Source: a virus. From it: a stretch of DNA of 56,887 bases. The stretch is from IMG/VR virus record IMGVR_UViG_3300033153_012363, positions 1 to 56,887 of that record. One strand, 5' to 3'. Below, in pieces: positions 21,046-29,647 of this stretch. Made by a program: the position numbers and the translations under genes. How positions within the stretch are numbered: the stretch's first letter is position 1; each line of letters opens with the position of its first letter. Under the pieces are notes generated by a model. The model saw only the letters and a program-made list of their open reading frames with translations, did not search any database and was not told where the DNA came from.

Positions 21046-22575
21046 ATGGCCCTTGATTTAAAAATTCGAGTTAGCAATACATATTCACACTTAAGTTTAA
21101 ATCCAGAAATATCGGCTAGAAAAGAAGCATTTATCAGAAAGTCTTTTCAAGAAATTTGTACTGGAACTTATGTTCATTTTTATGGAAAAATCCATAAAGA
21201 AGCAGTTACTAAGGAGATTCCTTTATATAGAGATTTTAAGATTCCTACTGGTTTACTATATTCTTTTACTAGTTATATTACTTCTGAGATAGAATATACA
21301 ATTACAGACTTAAGAGAGCGACATAACAATTTGCCAATACCAGTTCATTTCCCTTATGGACTTGATGAAAAACAACAAGAAGCAATTAAGTTAAGTCTAG
21401 TTAGACGTAGGGGTTATATTAAGGCAGCCACAGGTGCAGGAAAGACCTCAATTATTGCAGCTTTAATAAGTTCTATTGGTGGGCCTAGTCTTATATTAGA
21501 AAGAGGAATAGATTTAGTAGAACAAATAGCTGATGATTTATCAACGTTTTTACAAGTTAAAGTTTCTAAAATTGTAGGAAGAGATTCATTAGTAAAGAAT
21601 GGAACTGAAGACATTGTTGTAGCCTCTGTTGACACACTTTGGGCTAATATAGATATAATATTAGAAACAGGATGGCTTAATCAATTTCACAGTGTTTATG
21701 CAGATGAGGTTCATCATGCTACTTTTACAAAAGAAAAGGTAGAAAAAGAAGGTAATATAATTGTTAAAAGAATCCCACCAGGTGTTACTGGCTATTATAA
21801 AATTTTAATGTCTTGTGAGAACGCTTTTAATAGATTTGGAGTTACTGCAACAGATGAGGGTTCAGAACTTTATATTAATGCTGCATTTGGCAAAAAAATT
21901 ATTGATATTGATGAAGATTTTTTAATTGGTATTGGAAGACTCAGTAAGCCCTATGTAATTTTATATAAACGAACAGTTCCTTATTATGAAGATCATCAAA
22001 AAGCAACGATTGAGAACATTTATTTAGCTGAAAATCGTAATAGAGTTTTAATTAAAGCAATGGAAACTCTTAGAGATATGGGTTACTCATCTTTATTTAT
22101 GATAGATAGTAAAAAATATCAATTAGAGTTGATTAAAGAATGGACAGATTTTCCAATTCTTACAGGAAGTGTTAAAGGCAAAAAAAGAAAAGAAGTATAT
22201 GATAAATTACGAAACAAAGAAGTTATGGGAGCTATATTAACAGTAGGTAAAGAAGGTTTAAATCTTCCAAATGTGGATTGTATAATTAGGGCTTCAGGGA
22301 GGAAATCTATTAGATTAGTTAAACAAGAAAAAGGGAGAGGCTCAAGAAAAACAGAAACTAAATCTAAGTATTTAGTTATTGATACTTTTGAGGACGATGG
22401 AGTACAAAAAACTAGAAAACGCGGTGGCGCTTGGAGATCTAAAGAAGGTCACTTAAGAAAACAATCAAAAAGCCGTTTAGCCATTTACCAGCAAACAAAA
22501 TCTGCTGAGATCTTTATAGTAGAGAGTGAAGAAGAATTATTATCAACAATTAGGACTATATTTAATGAAAAATGA
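21046..22575 (+). CDS. UvsW-like SF2 DNA helicase, 509 aa
   Basis: Remodels branched DNA and R-loops in recombination-linked replication. Walker A AATGAGKTS lies at 127-135, motif II DEVHH at 220-224 (a DExH variant), motif III GVTAT near 266, and motif VI RASGRKSIRLVKQEKGRGSR near 418-437. An N-terminal module of 100 residues precedes the helicase core, as in T4 UvsW (503 aa). SD AAAGGAG is present. It is followed by a small overlapping gene. Confidence 0.85.
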   Translation: MALDLKIRVSNTYSHLSLNPEISARKEAFIRKSFQEICTGTYVHFYGKIHKEAVTKEIPLYRDFKIPTGLLYSFTSYITSEIEYTITDLRERHNNLPIPVHFPYGLDEKQQEAIKLSLVRRRGYIKAATGAGKTSIIAALISSIGGPSLILERGIDLVEQIADDLSTFLQVKVSKIVGRDSLVKNGTEDIVVASVDTLWANIDIILETGWLNQFHSVYADEVHHATFTKEKVEKEGNIIVKRIPPGVTGYYKILMSCENAFNRFGVTATDEGSELYINAAFGKKIIDIDEDFLIGIGRLSKPYVILYKRTVPYYEDHQKATIENIYLAENRNRVLIKAMETLRDMGYSSLFMIDSKKYQLELIKEWTDFPILTGSVKGKKRKEVYDKLRNKEVMGAILTVGKEGLNLPNVDCIIRASGRKSIRLVKQEKGRGSRKTETKSKYLVIDTFEDDGVQKTRKRGGAWRSKEGHLRKQSKSRLAIYQQTKSAEIFIVESEEELLSTIRTIFNEK

Positions 22576-22912
22576 TCAAAAAATTAGTCAAAGAACTTTA
22601 GAAGAGTATGGTATTGATAACCGTTTTCTTACAAGGATTGGATTGACTATTGCAAGTGATGGTGGAATACGACTTAAACAGTCGGTTAAAATTTATATTC
22701 CTAAACATGCGGTAGAACTTTATCAGACTATTGCTATTTATTTTAAACTTAGAGAAACTACAATCTCTAATTGGGTTAGAGGCATGCTTGAAAATGAGGC
22801 TAAAACCCTAATTAAATCAAAAGACCCTTTATTTCAAGAAGCATTAAACTTGCATAAAGAATTAAGAGAACATCAGTATTTAAAATTAATCGAGGAATCA
22901 GAAAAAAAGTAA
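22565..22912 (+). CDS. hypothetical protein, ribbon-helix-helix or HTH-like, 115 aa
   Basis: I place the start at ATG 22565, overlapping the UvsW-like stop by 11 bases; an in-frame start at 22526 would overlap more. The central part (KQSVKIYIPKHAVELYQTIAIYFKLRETTISNWV) has a strand followed by two helices, as in ribbon-helix-helix DNA-binding proteins. This is weak structural inference, and no family is recognised. Confidence 0.5.
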   Translation: MKNDQKISQRTLEEYGIDNRFLTRIGLTIASDGGIRLKQSVKIYIPKHAVELYQTIAIYFKLRETTISNWVRGMLENEAKTLIKSKDPLFQEALNLHKELREHQYLKLIEESEKK

Positions 22913-22915
22913 TAT

Positions 22916-22923
22916 TATATTTA
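22916..22923 (+). promoter_or_regulatory. promoter -7-like element (TATATTTA)
   Basis: TATTATATTTAAC lies between two plus-strand genes, 23 bases upstream of ATG 22946. It resembles the plus-strand boxes at 31640, 35787 and 37841, all with TATTATA just before the -7 core. Confidence 0.45.
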
Positions 22924-22945
22924 ACAATTATTAAAGAATTAAAAA

Positions 22946-23389
22946 ATGAAAATAGTAAAAAAAGAAGATTTAGCAAAATTATTATTAGATTATGAAACTC
23001 CCTTTGATGAGCGTAAATCTTTAGTAACTGGAGAATTCGAAATTGATTTACCAGATGATATTGAGGATGGAGAACCTTTTCTCAATTTTGTTTATGATGT
23101 TTATATGAGAACTATTGAGGAATATGAACTTCAAACTAAAGCTCTTTATAGAAAAGACAAACCAAAAGAAAGTAAGAAACATACTAAGAAGGGTTTTATT
23201 ATAGATATAATCCAGAAAAGAAGTACTTTAACATTAGAAGAGCTTCATAGAATCGTTGATTCAGAATTTGATTACTCTAAAAATGGAAAGCATCCAAGAA
23301 CCAGATGTAGAAAAGTTCTTCAACAATTAGTCGTCGAAAATAAAATTAATTTTAATGTAGAAGAACATATTATAGTATGGAAAGGTTAA
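22946..23389 (+). CDS. hypothetical protein with winged-helix-like C-terminus, 147 aa
   Basis: The acidic N-terminal half (FEIDLPDDIEDGEPF) is followed by a basic linker (KESKKHTKKG) and residues 80-147, which fit a winged helix (IIDIIQKRSTLTLEELHRIV...CRKVLQQLVVENKI, then a beta-wing). It stands in the replication block before the exonuclease. No family recognised. Confidence 0.55.
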   Translation: MKIVKKEDLAKLLLDYETPFDERKSLVTGEFEIDLPDDIEDGEPFLNFVYDVYMRTIEEYELQTKALYRKDKPKESKKHTKKGFIIDIIQKRSTLTLEELHRIVDSEFDYSKNGKHPRTRCRKVLQQLVVENKINFNVEEHIIVWKG

Positions 23390-23390
23390 T

Positions 23391-24269
23391 ATGATAGTTT
23401 TAATTGATGCTGCTAATTTAGCTTTCAGAGCTTATCATACTTTTGTAAGTTTTTCAAATTCTAAAGGATACCCAACCGGTATGGTTTACGGTTTCTTTTC
23501 AATTTTAAATTCTTATGCTAATCAGTTTGGTGGTAAAGTTGTTATTACTTGGGAAGGCGGAGATCTTTGGAGAAAAGATATTTATTCCGAGTATAAAGTT
23601 AGAAGAAAAGAATTAGACCCTGAAATTAAACAGGGATTTGAAGACCTTCAAAGGCTTTGTACTTTGTGTGGTTTGTTACAAGTTAGAAAAAAGAAATATG
23701 AAGCAGATGATCTTATGTCTTTTATTGTACGACGTATAGACCGCGATATTCGAATCATCTCAAACGATAAAGATTTGATACAGCTAATTGATACTCAAAA
23801 ACAGGTTTTTCTTCTTCGTCCTTCAAAAGCAAAAGGATTAACTTTGTATAATGAAGAATCCGTAAAAGAAGAATTTAAAGTTGAAAAGTCTCAAATAGTT
23901 TCTTATCTCGCAATATGTGGAGACAAGTCAGACAACATTAAAGGAATCAGAGGGTTTGGTCCTGTTAAAACTTCTAATCTTATTAACAATAACTTCGATC
24001 CAATTGCAAAAATTAAAGAGATGTACCCAACTGAAGCTGAACGTATCGATTTAAATATCCAATTGGTTGACTTGTTAAATCCTAAAACTATGCTTAAAAA
24101 CATATCTCCAAATGATATCATTTGGGAAGAAGCAGACCTATATGCTTTGAATGAAGAATTTAGAAATTTTGAGTTTAGAAACTATAATGCCAAAGACATT
24201 ATATTGAATATGGCTAAGCCTGAAGAACAAAAATTAATTTATGATAAGTTGATTTATGAAATCGAATAA
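23391..24269 (+). CDS. 5'-3' exonuclease / flap endonuclease, 292 aa
   Basis: PIN-like nuclease that removes RNA primers and 5' flaps. MIVLIDAANLAFRAYH carries the first metal Asp. YEADDLMSFIV (near 105-115) and IISNDKDLIQL (near 122-132) supply further acidic residues. GDKSDNIKGIRGFGPVKTSNLI (near 179-200) is the H3TH DNA-binding motif with its metal Asp pair. The length matches T4 RNase H and T5 exonuclease (about 290-305). It partners with the family A polymerase, which lacks its own 5' nuclease domain here. Confidence 0.9.
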   Translation: MIVLIDAANLAFRAYHTFVSFSNSKGYPTGMVYGFFSILNSYANQFGGKVVITWEGGDLWRKDIYSEYKVRRKELDPEIKQGFEDLQRLCTLCGLLQVRKKKYEADDLMSFIVRRIDRDIRIISNDKDLIQLIDTQKQVFLLRPSKAKGLTLYNEESVKEEFKVEKSQIVSYLAICGDKSDNIKGIRGFGPVKTSNLINNNFDPIAKIKEMYPTEAERIDLNIQLVDLLNPKTMLKNISPNDIIWEEADLYALNEEFRNFEFRNYNAKDIILNMAKPEEQKLIYDKLIYEIE

Positions 24270-24459
24270 GTATCTTATAAAAAAGTATAACAATACAGAC
24301 TTTATGTTTATGCAATATTGTCCCAATGGGAGAGCAAGGTTTACTACTAGTAAAAGAAGAGCAAAAAAATATGACTGTGAAGAAGCTATAAAAGAAACTC
24401 AAAAACTAAATGAATTAGAATATAATGTATTTTTGGAGAAAATAGATGTTAAAACTTAA
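24256..24459 (+). CDS. hypothetical basic protein, 67 aa
   Basis: Overlaps the exonuclease stop by 14 bases and the next gene by 14. Basic, with a helical KRRAKKYDCEEAIKETQKL stretch preceded by aromatic residues (DFMFMQYCPNGRARF). No family recognised. Confidence 0.55.
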   Translation: MKSNKYLIKKYNNTDFMFMQYCPNGRARFTTSKRRAKKYDCEEAIKETQKLNELEYNVFLEKIDVKT

Positions 24460-25054
24460 TATAGGATGTGGAATTCGACAGCGAAAAGGATTTACAAATG
24501 TAGATAAATATGTTACTAAAGTACTTATTAGACAACTTATAAAAAAAGGTAATTTACTTGCTTTAATAGAAAAAGGAAGTAAATATGTTCAAGCTGATTG
24601 GAGGGATTTACCTTTTGAAGATAATTCTGTTGATTACATTGAATCTATTGATACTATTGAACATTTTGGTTTTCGAGAAGTTAATACAGTGATAAAAGAA
24701 ACAAAACGAGTAATGAAGCCAGGAAGTATGGCGAGAATCCAAACTATAGATTTTAATGCTTTGGTTGAGCGTTGGTATAAAGAAATCACTAAACCAAAGA
24801 TTCCTCAATTAGAAGCTTATATGGATTTAATGGAGTCTATTTATGGTAACCAGAATAATGAAGGACAGTTTCATAAAATGCCTTGGACACCTGCTTATGC
24901 GCATCAATTATTTATAAAAGAGTACGAATTCTCAAGTATTAATATATTGATATTTCCAAGATTTTGTGGTAATGCACCACCGATGGAAACAGTTGATTGG
25001 GATTTTTCAAAAGTTTTTAGAAATCAAGCAATGATTATGGAGATAACAAAATGA
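24446..25054 (+). CDS. class I SAM-dependent methyltransferase, 202 aa
   Basis: Begins LKLNIGCGIRQRKGFTNVD, the GxGxG-type AdoMet loop with the acidic residue that binds the ribose. DLPFEDNSVDYIESIDTIEHF (residues 54-74) is the motif II/III region and RVMKPGSMARIQTIDF the strand after. This is the generic FkbM/Methyltransf_11-like fold; no NPPY or DPPY motif is present, so it is not a DNA N-methyltransferase of the usual sort. The substrate is unknown. The gene overlaps both neighbours, so it belongs to the nucleotide-metabolism cluster. Confidence 0.75.
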   Translation: MLKLNIGCGIRQRKGFTNVDKYVTKVLIRQLIKKGNLLALIEKGSKYVQADWRDLPFEDNSVDYIESIDTIEHFGFREVNTVIKETKRVMKPGSMARIQTIDFNALVERWYKEITKPKIPQLEAYMDLMESIYGNQNNEGQFHKMPWTPAYAHQLFIKEYEFSSINILIFPRFCGNAPPMETVDWDFSKVFRNQAMIMEITK

Positions 25055-25683
25055 ACATTAAAGATTTTCCAAGTTACTATACAGAAGAACATCTTCCCAA
25101 TATGTGGAATTATATTTTTCAGCGTCAAGAAGAATTAGCAAAGAAATATAATGTTATTGAAGGTAAACAGGGTCTTCGTTGGGTTATTGAATCACCTGTT
25201 GATTTAGACGATGCTAAAGGACAACTTCAATTAAAAGATTATGCTTGGCGAATTGTTGAAGAGGTTGGAGAATCCCTCGAGTCTTACTTTGTTACCTTAG
25301 ATGAAGTAGTTCATGCTCAAGAAGAGTTAGCAGACGGATTACATTTTATAGTAGAATTAGCATTAGCAATTGGATTAAAGGCTTCTGATATTAAAGAGGT
25401 TTTTAAGTTAGAAGATTTTAATGAAGGACTTAAGCATGAACTATTTAAAATGTATACTGCAAATTTTATTATGCATCTTGGCTCGACTATAAATTGTTTA
25501 AAGTTAAAGCCTTGGAAACAAACTCATGAAAAAACAGATAAAGAAGTCTTTATCAAAAAATTTAAAATAACATTTAAACATTATATAGCTCTTATGTTGT
25601 GTATAATGGAACCTATTGATATTTTAAATCTTTATTTTAGTAAATCAGATGTCAATAAATTTAGGATTAGGAGTAATTACTAG
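25051..25683 (+). CDS. dimeric dUTPase (all-alpha NTP pyrophosphohydrolase), 210 aa
   Basis: Hydrolyses dUTP to dUMP, keeping uracil out of DNA and feeding dUMP to later steps. IVEEVGESLES (near 70-80) and EELADGLHFIVE (near 93-104) form the ExxE...ExxD metal site of the all-alpha NTP-PPase superfamily. LKLKPWKQT (near 152-160) and NKFRIRSNY at the C-terminus match the dimeric dUTPase_2 family. The length is typical. The ATG overlaps the methyltransferase stop. Confidence 0.8.
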   Translation: MNIKDFPSYYTEEHLPNMWNYIFQRQEELAKKYNVIEGKQGLRWVIESPVDLDDAKGQLQLKDYAWRIVEEVGESLESYFVTLDEVVHAQEELADGLHFIVELALAIGLKASDIKEVFKLEDFNEGLKHELFKMYTANFIMHLGSTINCLKLKPWKQTHEKTDKEVFIKKFKITFKHYIALMLCIMEPIDILNLYFSKSDVNKFRIRSNY

Positions 25684-25688
25684 TAATT

Positions 25689-26060
25689 ATGGCACTCTTT
25701 TTTAATTCTAATAAAAAGATTCTTAGACAAATTTTTAATCCTCCAATTATAGTAGAAAAAGATGAGATTATACGTATTGAATATGAAGGGGATAAAATTA
25801 TTTCAACAAAAGTAATAAAGGAGAAAGAAATGGCAACTTGTCAATTAGTTATATCAGTAAATGCTCAACACCTACAAAACAAAGAGATTAAGACAAACGG
25901 CACAAAGCTTTTTATTTGTAATGATGAGTATGTTCAAGCTAATGATTTTTTAACCCAAACAGAGCAATTGTTAACTGATATTTTAGCTTATTATTCGGAG
26001 CACAGTGAGTGGCCTACTGTTCAAATGCTTCCACATGAGAGTGTCAATGATAAAGAGTAA
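25689..26060 (+). CDS. hypothetical protein, 123 aa (possible second start at 25830)
   Basis: The frame is open from ATG 25689, six bases after the dUTPase stop, but the best SD in it (AAGGAGAAAGAA) lies before an internal ATG at 25830 that would give 76 residues (MATCQLVISVNAQHL). Both starts may be used, giving a long and a short form. No family recognised; the C-terminal half is helical. Confidence 0.55.
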   Translation: MALFFNSNKKILRQIFNPPIIVEKDEIIRIEYEGDKIISTKVIKEKEMATCQLVISVNAQHLQNKEIKTNGTKLFICNDEYVQANDFLTQTEQLLTDILAYYSEHSEWPTVQMLPHESVNDKE

Positions 26061-26961
26061 TTATTTTCATACCATTTATCAAAAAACTTTAATGATGATG
26101 GAAGAAGAATCAATTCTTTTTGCTAAAATGAAAATGGTTGATCATTATACATTTACATTACTTGACCCAACACAATCTTTAGTAAATCTTAGAAAGAATT
26201 GGGCTTGGGCACTTCATGAAGGGATTAATAGATTATCATTTGATGATGGGGATATGCAAAATCCTGGAACAGCTTATTCGTACCGTCCAAATTGGAAAAG
26301 AAAACTTGAAAAGGAAGGGGAAAAATTTTGTTATTCGTATGGTCAAGAATATCAAAAACAGGTTTATCAAGTAATTCAAAAACTTAGAAGCAAGTCTGAA
26401 AGAGAGGCCATTATAGTTATGTGGCATGATTACTATACATTAAAAAGTATACATCAAATGATGCCCAGAAGACCTTGTACTTTAACACTTCATTTCTATT
26501 TCTTTGATGGGAAATTAAATTGTGCTTGTAATATGAGAACAGTTGATGTAATGAACATGTTACCTTATGATGTTTTCCATCATACTTTATTACAACGATA
26601 CATAGCTTCAGTTTTAAAAGTGGATATTGGAGTATTTCACTTTACTGCATCATTTGCTTATTACCAAAAGAAACGGGATATCTCAGGTTCAGTAAAAAAT
26701 ACAATAGCAAAATTAAAAGAAAACTCTGTTCCTGACGCAGAAGAGGATTGGTTATTTACTGAAGATGATCGAAAAAAACTTATAAAGTTAACCAAACTAA
26801 TTGATGATGAACATTCGAATCTTGAGAATAGATTTACTATAGACGGTTTATCTTTATATGGAGAACAATATGCAAAAGCATTGTTATATTTGTATAAATT
26901 AAAAATGTTAAAACTAAAACGCCCAGTTAAATTAAAAGAATTCGAGGTAATTTATAAATGA
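26047..26961 (+). CDS. second thymidylate synthase-fold enzyme, cytosine-type, 304 aa
   Basis: I start at ATG 26047, inside the previous gene's end; GTG 26005 and ATG 26035 are alternatives. Thymidylate synthase landmarks: YSYGQEYQKQ (97-106), catalytic Cys in RPCT (C144), MRTVD (R164, D167) and LPYD with Asp175, eleven residues after R164, where ThyA has Asn177. As in T4 gp42, Asp there favours dCMP. SRR is changed to SER (117-119). It differs clearly from the copy at 10740 and has about 60 extra C-terminal residues. Likely product: hydroxymethyl-dCMP, or another C5-substituted nucleotide if the cofactor step differs. It leads the modification cluster. Confidence 0.75.
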   Translation: MIKSNYFHTIYQKTLMMMEEESILFAKMKMVDHYTFTLLDPTQSLVNLRKNWAWALHEGINRLSFDDGDMQNPGTAYSYRPNWKRKLEKEGEKFCYSYGQEYQKQVYQVIQKLRSKSEREAIIVMWHDYYTLKSIHQMMPRRPCTLTLHFYFFDGKLNCACNMRTVDVMNMLPYDVFHHTLLQRYIASVLKVDIGVFHFTASFAYYQKKRDISGSVKNTIAKLKENSVPDAEEDWLFTEDDRKKLIKLTKLIDDEHSNLENRFTIDGLSLYGEQYAKALLYLYKLKMLKLKRPVKLKEFEVIYK

Positions 26962-27230
26962 TACCAAAAGAATTTTTAGGAGCAAACAGTACTCTTAAAA
27001 AACCTAAAAATTGGAAAGATGATCAATGTTCTGATCTTCCCGTTTTCCAAGTTAATGATCCAACTCTTAAAACTCTAATCCGTACTTCTTGTTGGGAAGT
27101 TACTCCTGAAGAGATGCAAGAGATTCAAAGAACTGGAGAAGTATGGTTAACAGTTGTTGGAGCTTCTCATCCTCCAGTATTATTACAAGGAATTAGTCCA
27201 TTTAAAATAGAAGGTGTAATTGCGTCATGA
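26958..27230 (+). CDS. conserved phage hypothetical protein, 90 aa
   Basis: The pattern MIPKEFLGAN...CSDLP...SCWEVTPEEMQEIQRTGEVWL...GASHPPVLLQGISPF is one I recall from conserved small proteins in many tailed phages of proteobacteria, always of unknown function. It overlaps both neighbours by four bases, so it is translated with the thymidylate synthase-like enzyme and the kinase. Confidence 0.65.
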   Translation: MIPKEFLGANSTLKKPKNWKDDQCSDLPVFQVNDPTLKTLIRTSCWEVTPEEMQEIQRTGEVWLTVVGASHPPVLLQGISPFKIEGVIAS

Positions 27231-27718
27231 TTTATATATATGAAGGAGTCGATCTAGCTGGTAAATCTACACTAGCTGAACGGCAAAGTAAAATTTCAAA
27301 TATTCCTATTATTAAAAAGAAACTTGAAGTATTTAAACACCATAAAAAGGGCTGGTTAGAAGGTCCAGAAGTAGAATTGATTACTCAAATGTTCTTTGAG
27401 TCTATATTTCCGCTTGGTGTTAAATATGACTTTATAATGGATAGAAGTTTATTATCATCTTTAGTTTATAGTAAATTCTTTCATCGAGAAGTTAAATTAG
27501 ATTATATTTATGAATACCTTAAAGGAGAAAAAAGCAATTCTATTCATATTAATTACGTTCATTGTTCTGATAAAGTATTACAAGAACGATATCTTGATAG
27601 AAAAGAAATCCTTTTTAGATTTGAAGAACTTGTTACTATTCAAAATATATATCATCAAGTAGTTAAGACTTTAATTGACAGTGGAGTAGAGAATATAAAG
27701 GTAATAGCAAATGAATAA
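27227..27718 (+). CDS. thymidylate kinase-like dNMP kinase, 163 aa
   Basis: P-loop YEGVDLAGKST lies at residues 4-14, and DFIMDRSLLSSLVYSKFF (near 68-85) is the DRS/DRY motif that positions the nucleotide in thymidylate kinases. The LID arginines are partly seen in RYLDRKEILFRFEE. It is shorter than host Tmk (about 210). In this cluster it could phosphorylate the modified dCMP made by the adjacent enzyme, as T4 gp1 does for hydroxymethyl-dCMP. The kinase family is seen; the substrate is inference. Confidence 0.7.
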   Translation: MIYIYEGVDLAGKSTLAERQSKISNIPIIKKKLEVFKHHKKGWLEGPEVELITQMFFESIFPLGVKYDFIMDRSLLSSLVYSKFFHREVKLDYIYEYLKGEKSNSIHINYVHCSDKVLQERYLDRKEILFRFEELVTIQNIYHQVVKTLIDSGVENIKVIANE

Positions 27719-28703
27719 TAAATTAACAGTTGCTGGGATTATTTCTGGAGTAGGAAATCTTTTAGGGTTTCAACAAGCAGGATTTAAGCCTTTATTTCTA
27801 AATGACAATAGAAACTTTATAAAAAAAGGAATTGATACTGTTATACGAAATATGCCTGGTTGCAAATATTCTCAAGATCTATTTGCATTTCAAGAAATGA
27901 ATCCAACTGTTCTTATGTCTTCTCCATCTTGTGCTCAAGTTAGTTTATTAGGAATGAAACGTGAAGATAGAAAAAGTTTAAAAGAATTAAAACTAGAAGA
28001 TTTTGAGTTTGCTCAAACATTAGAAATTATATTACAAAGAAAACCTGAGTTTTTCATTATTGAGTATTTAAAATCTATTTTAGATCATTTCAAAGTTACA
28101 TATAAAGGTTTATATAGAGAAATAACTGATCAGTTTTTAGAGTTTCCTAAAGAATACAGAGTCCAAATATTAGAACTTAATGCAATGAGTTATGGTGTTC
28201 CCCAAAATAGAAGACGTTTATTTATCTTTTTCTCAAAAAAACAATATGATTTTGTTTATGTCCCTCCTCAAAAATTAACTTTAGAACTTAAAAAAGTTGG
28301 AGAAGTGATTGAGATGCTAAATCATGAAAGAGACAGAACTGTTTTACCTAATGACGAAATGCCAAGACATAATCCGACAAGGGTTGCTAGGTTTGATGAA
28401 TTAGAACCAGGTGAGTCTTATTATGGGGGACAAAATAATAGGCGTCTTAAAATGGAACAATATTGTCCTGTTATCACAAGTCACTGTACTAGACATGTTC
28501 ATCCAATAGAACCAAGAGTTTTAAACATTAGAGAATCAGCGACTTTTCAAGGGTTTCCATTAGATTTTCAATTTTATGGTGGAGACGCAACTAAACTTGA
28601 CCAAATTGGTAAAACAGTTCCCCCTCCTGTAACTAAACATTTTGCTGAAGAAATAAAAGAAAGCATAGAAAGATATGAATCAAGAAATTCAAAAGATAAT
28701 TAG
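27711..28703 (+). CDS. divergent C5-cytosine DNA methyltransferase homologue A, 330 aa
   Basis: Motifs in order: I, GIISGVGNLLGFQQAGF; IV, MSSPSCAQVS with the catalytic Cys in the PC position (PSC); VI, FIIEYL, keeping Glu but not the usual ENV; VIII, GVPQNRRRLFIF (QxRxR); IX-X, RESATFQGFP and IGKTVPPPV. The target-recognition region is short. All residues for attack on cytosine C6 are kept, so it should form the covalent intermediate, but the AdoMet-side motif I is unusual (SGVG for FxGxG). It may methylate DNA or transfer another group. It forms a pair with the gene at 30660. Confidence 0.75.
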   Translation: MNNKLTVAGIISGVGNLLGFQQAGFKPLFLNDNRNFIKKGIDTVIRNMPGCKYSQDLFAFQEMNPTVLMSSPSCAQVSLLGMKREDRKSLKELKLEDFEFAQTLEIILQRKPEFFIIEYLKSILDHFKVTYKGLYREITDQFLEFPKEYRVQILELNAMSYGVPQNRRRLFIFFSKKQYDFVYVPPQKLTLELKKVGEVIEMLNHERDRTVLPNDEMPRHNPTRVARFDELEPGESYYGGQNNRRLKMEQYCPVITSHCTRHVHPIEPRVLNIRESATFQGFPLDFQFYGGDATKLDQIGKTVPPPVTKHFAEEIKESIERYESRNSKDN

Positions 28704-28974
28704 AGATTTACCCGATTTTCATGACCCAGGAGGGCCGGCTAGGAGAACGTTTCCAAATAATTATTTTCAATTAGGACATAAGTATACTAAAGCATTTTCT
28801 TTAGAGCTTGGTATCAGATATAATATTTGGGATCTGCTTGATAAAGAACCTGAAGGTTTAGGGTTAAGTCCTAAAGATTTATTTATTTTACTATTACCAG
28901 ACGTTATTCCTATTTATCAATGGGACAATGAACATAAACATTGGAATAAAATAGTAGAGGATATTCATGTTTAA
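28675..28974 (+). CDS. hypothetical protein, 99 aa
   Basis: Overlaps the methyltransferase end by 29 bases and the next gene by 8. DFHDPGGPARRTFPNN near the N-terminus and a Trp/His-rich C-terminus (YQWDNEHKHWNK) are the notable features. No family recognised. It is part of the putative cytosine-modification cluster by position only. Confidence 0.55.
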   Translation: MNQEIQKIIRDLPDFHDPGGPARRTFPNNYFQLGHKYTKAFSLELGIRYNIWDLLDKEPEGLGLSPKDLFILLLPDVIPIYQWDNEHKHWNKIVEDIHV

Positions 28975-29278
28975 TCAAATAATGATAAGTAAAAGTGGAG
29001 CTGAGATTAGAAAATTAGCATCAAGAAAAAAGGCCCTTCTTCAGACATTAAGAGGGAAATTAGAAGAAGGAATCGATGATATTCAAACTAATGCTGCACT
29101 TGACCAATCCCAAAAAGAATCGATGATTAAGATAAATAGAGAAAAAATCGATTCTATTGATGGGTCAGTTATCCTTTGTGAAGTAATTGTTGAACATATT
29201 TTAGATGACAGTTCTTTTGAATTAAGTGTTTTAGAAATAAACTTCTTTATGAATCATACGGAGATAAAATATAAATGA
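28967..29278 (+). CDS. hypothetical protein, 103 aa
   Basis: Helical N-terminal 70 residues, basic and then acidic, likely a hairpin of two helices. The C-terminus has a short beta-rich end. It overlaps the SpeD-like gene by four bases (ATGA). No family recognised. Confidence 0.55.
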   Translation: MFNQIMISKSGAEIRKLASRKKALLQTLRGKLEEGIDDIQTNAALDQSQKESMIKINREKIDSIDGSVILCEVIVEHILDDSSFELSVLEINFFMNHTEIKYK

Positions 29279-29646
29279 CCTATTATGGGAAAGAATTAAT
29301 TTTAGATTTACATCATTGTAACCCACATCTTTTTAATCGAAAACAAATTAAAAATTTCTTTCAAGAAGTTTGTGTGGCCACAGATATGACTCCTGAGGAT
29401 ATACATTTTTGGGATGATTTTGATACGCCAGAAGAAGAAAAGCAAACTGATCCTAAAACTAAAGGAACATCAGCTATCCAGTTTATTTTACAAAGCAATA
29501 TTACAATTCATACATTTGACATATTATCAACAGTCCACATTAATTTCTTTAGCTGTAAAGAATTTATTCACGAAAAAGTTGAAACAATAGCCATTAAAAG
29601 TTTTGAAGGTAAAATAGTTAATTCAATATTACTAACGAGGATATAG
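29275..29646 (+). CDS. AdoMet decarboxylase (SpeD)-like protein with altered cleavage site, 123 aa
   Basis: The prokaryotic SpeD pattern is plain: GKELILDLHHCNPHLFN at the start, an acidic middle, QSNITIHTFDILSTVHINFFSC near 88-109 (SpeD: ESHISIHTWPExxxAxVDxFTC). The size fits SpeD (about 120-130). The Ser that becomes the pyruvoyl group in HISIHTWPE is Thr here and the His before it is Asn, so ordinary self-cleavage is doubtful. The Cys of FTCG is kept. It could bind AdoMet without decarboxylating it, or work through a Thr-derived group. It lies between two C5-MTase homologues. Confidence 0.6.
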   Translation: MTYYGKELILDLHHCNPHLFNRKQIKNFFQEVCVATDMTPEDIHFWDDFDTPEEEKQTDPKTKGTSAIQFILQSNITIHTFDILSTVHINFFSCKEFIHEKVETIAIKSFEGKIVNSILLTRI

Positions 29647-29647
29647 T

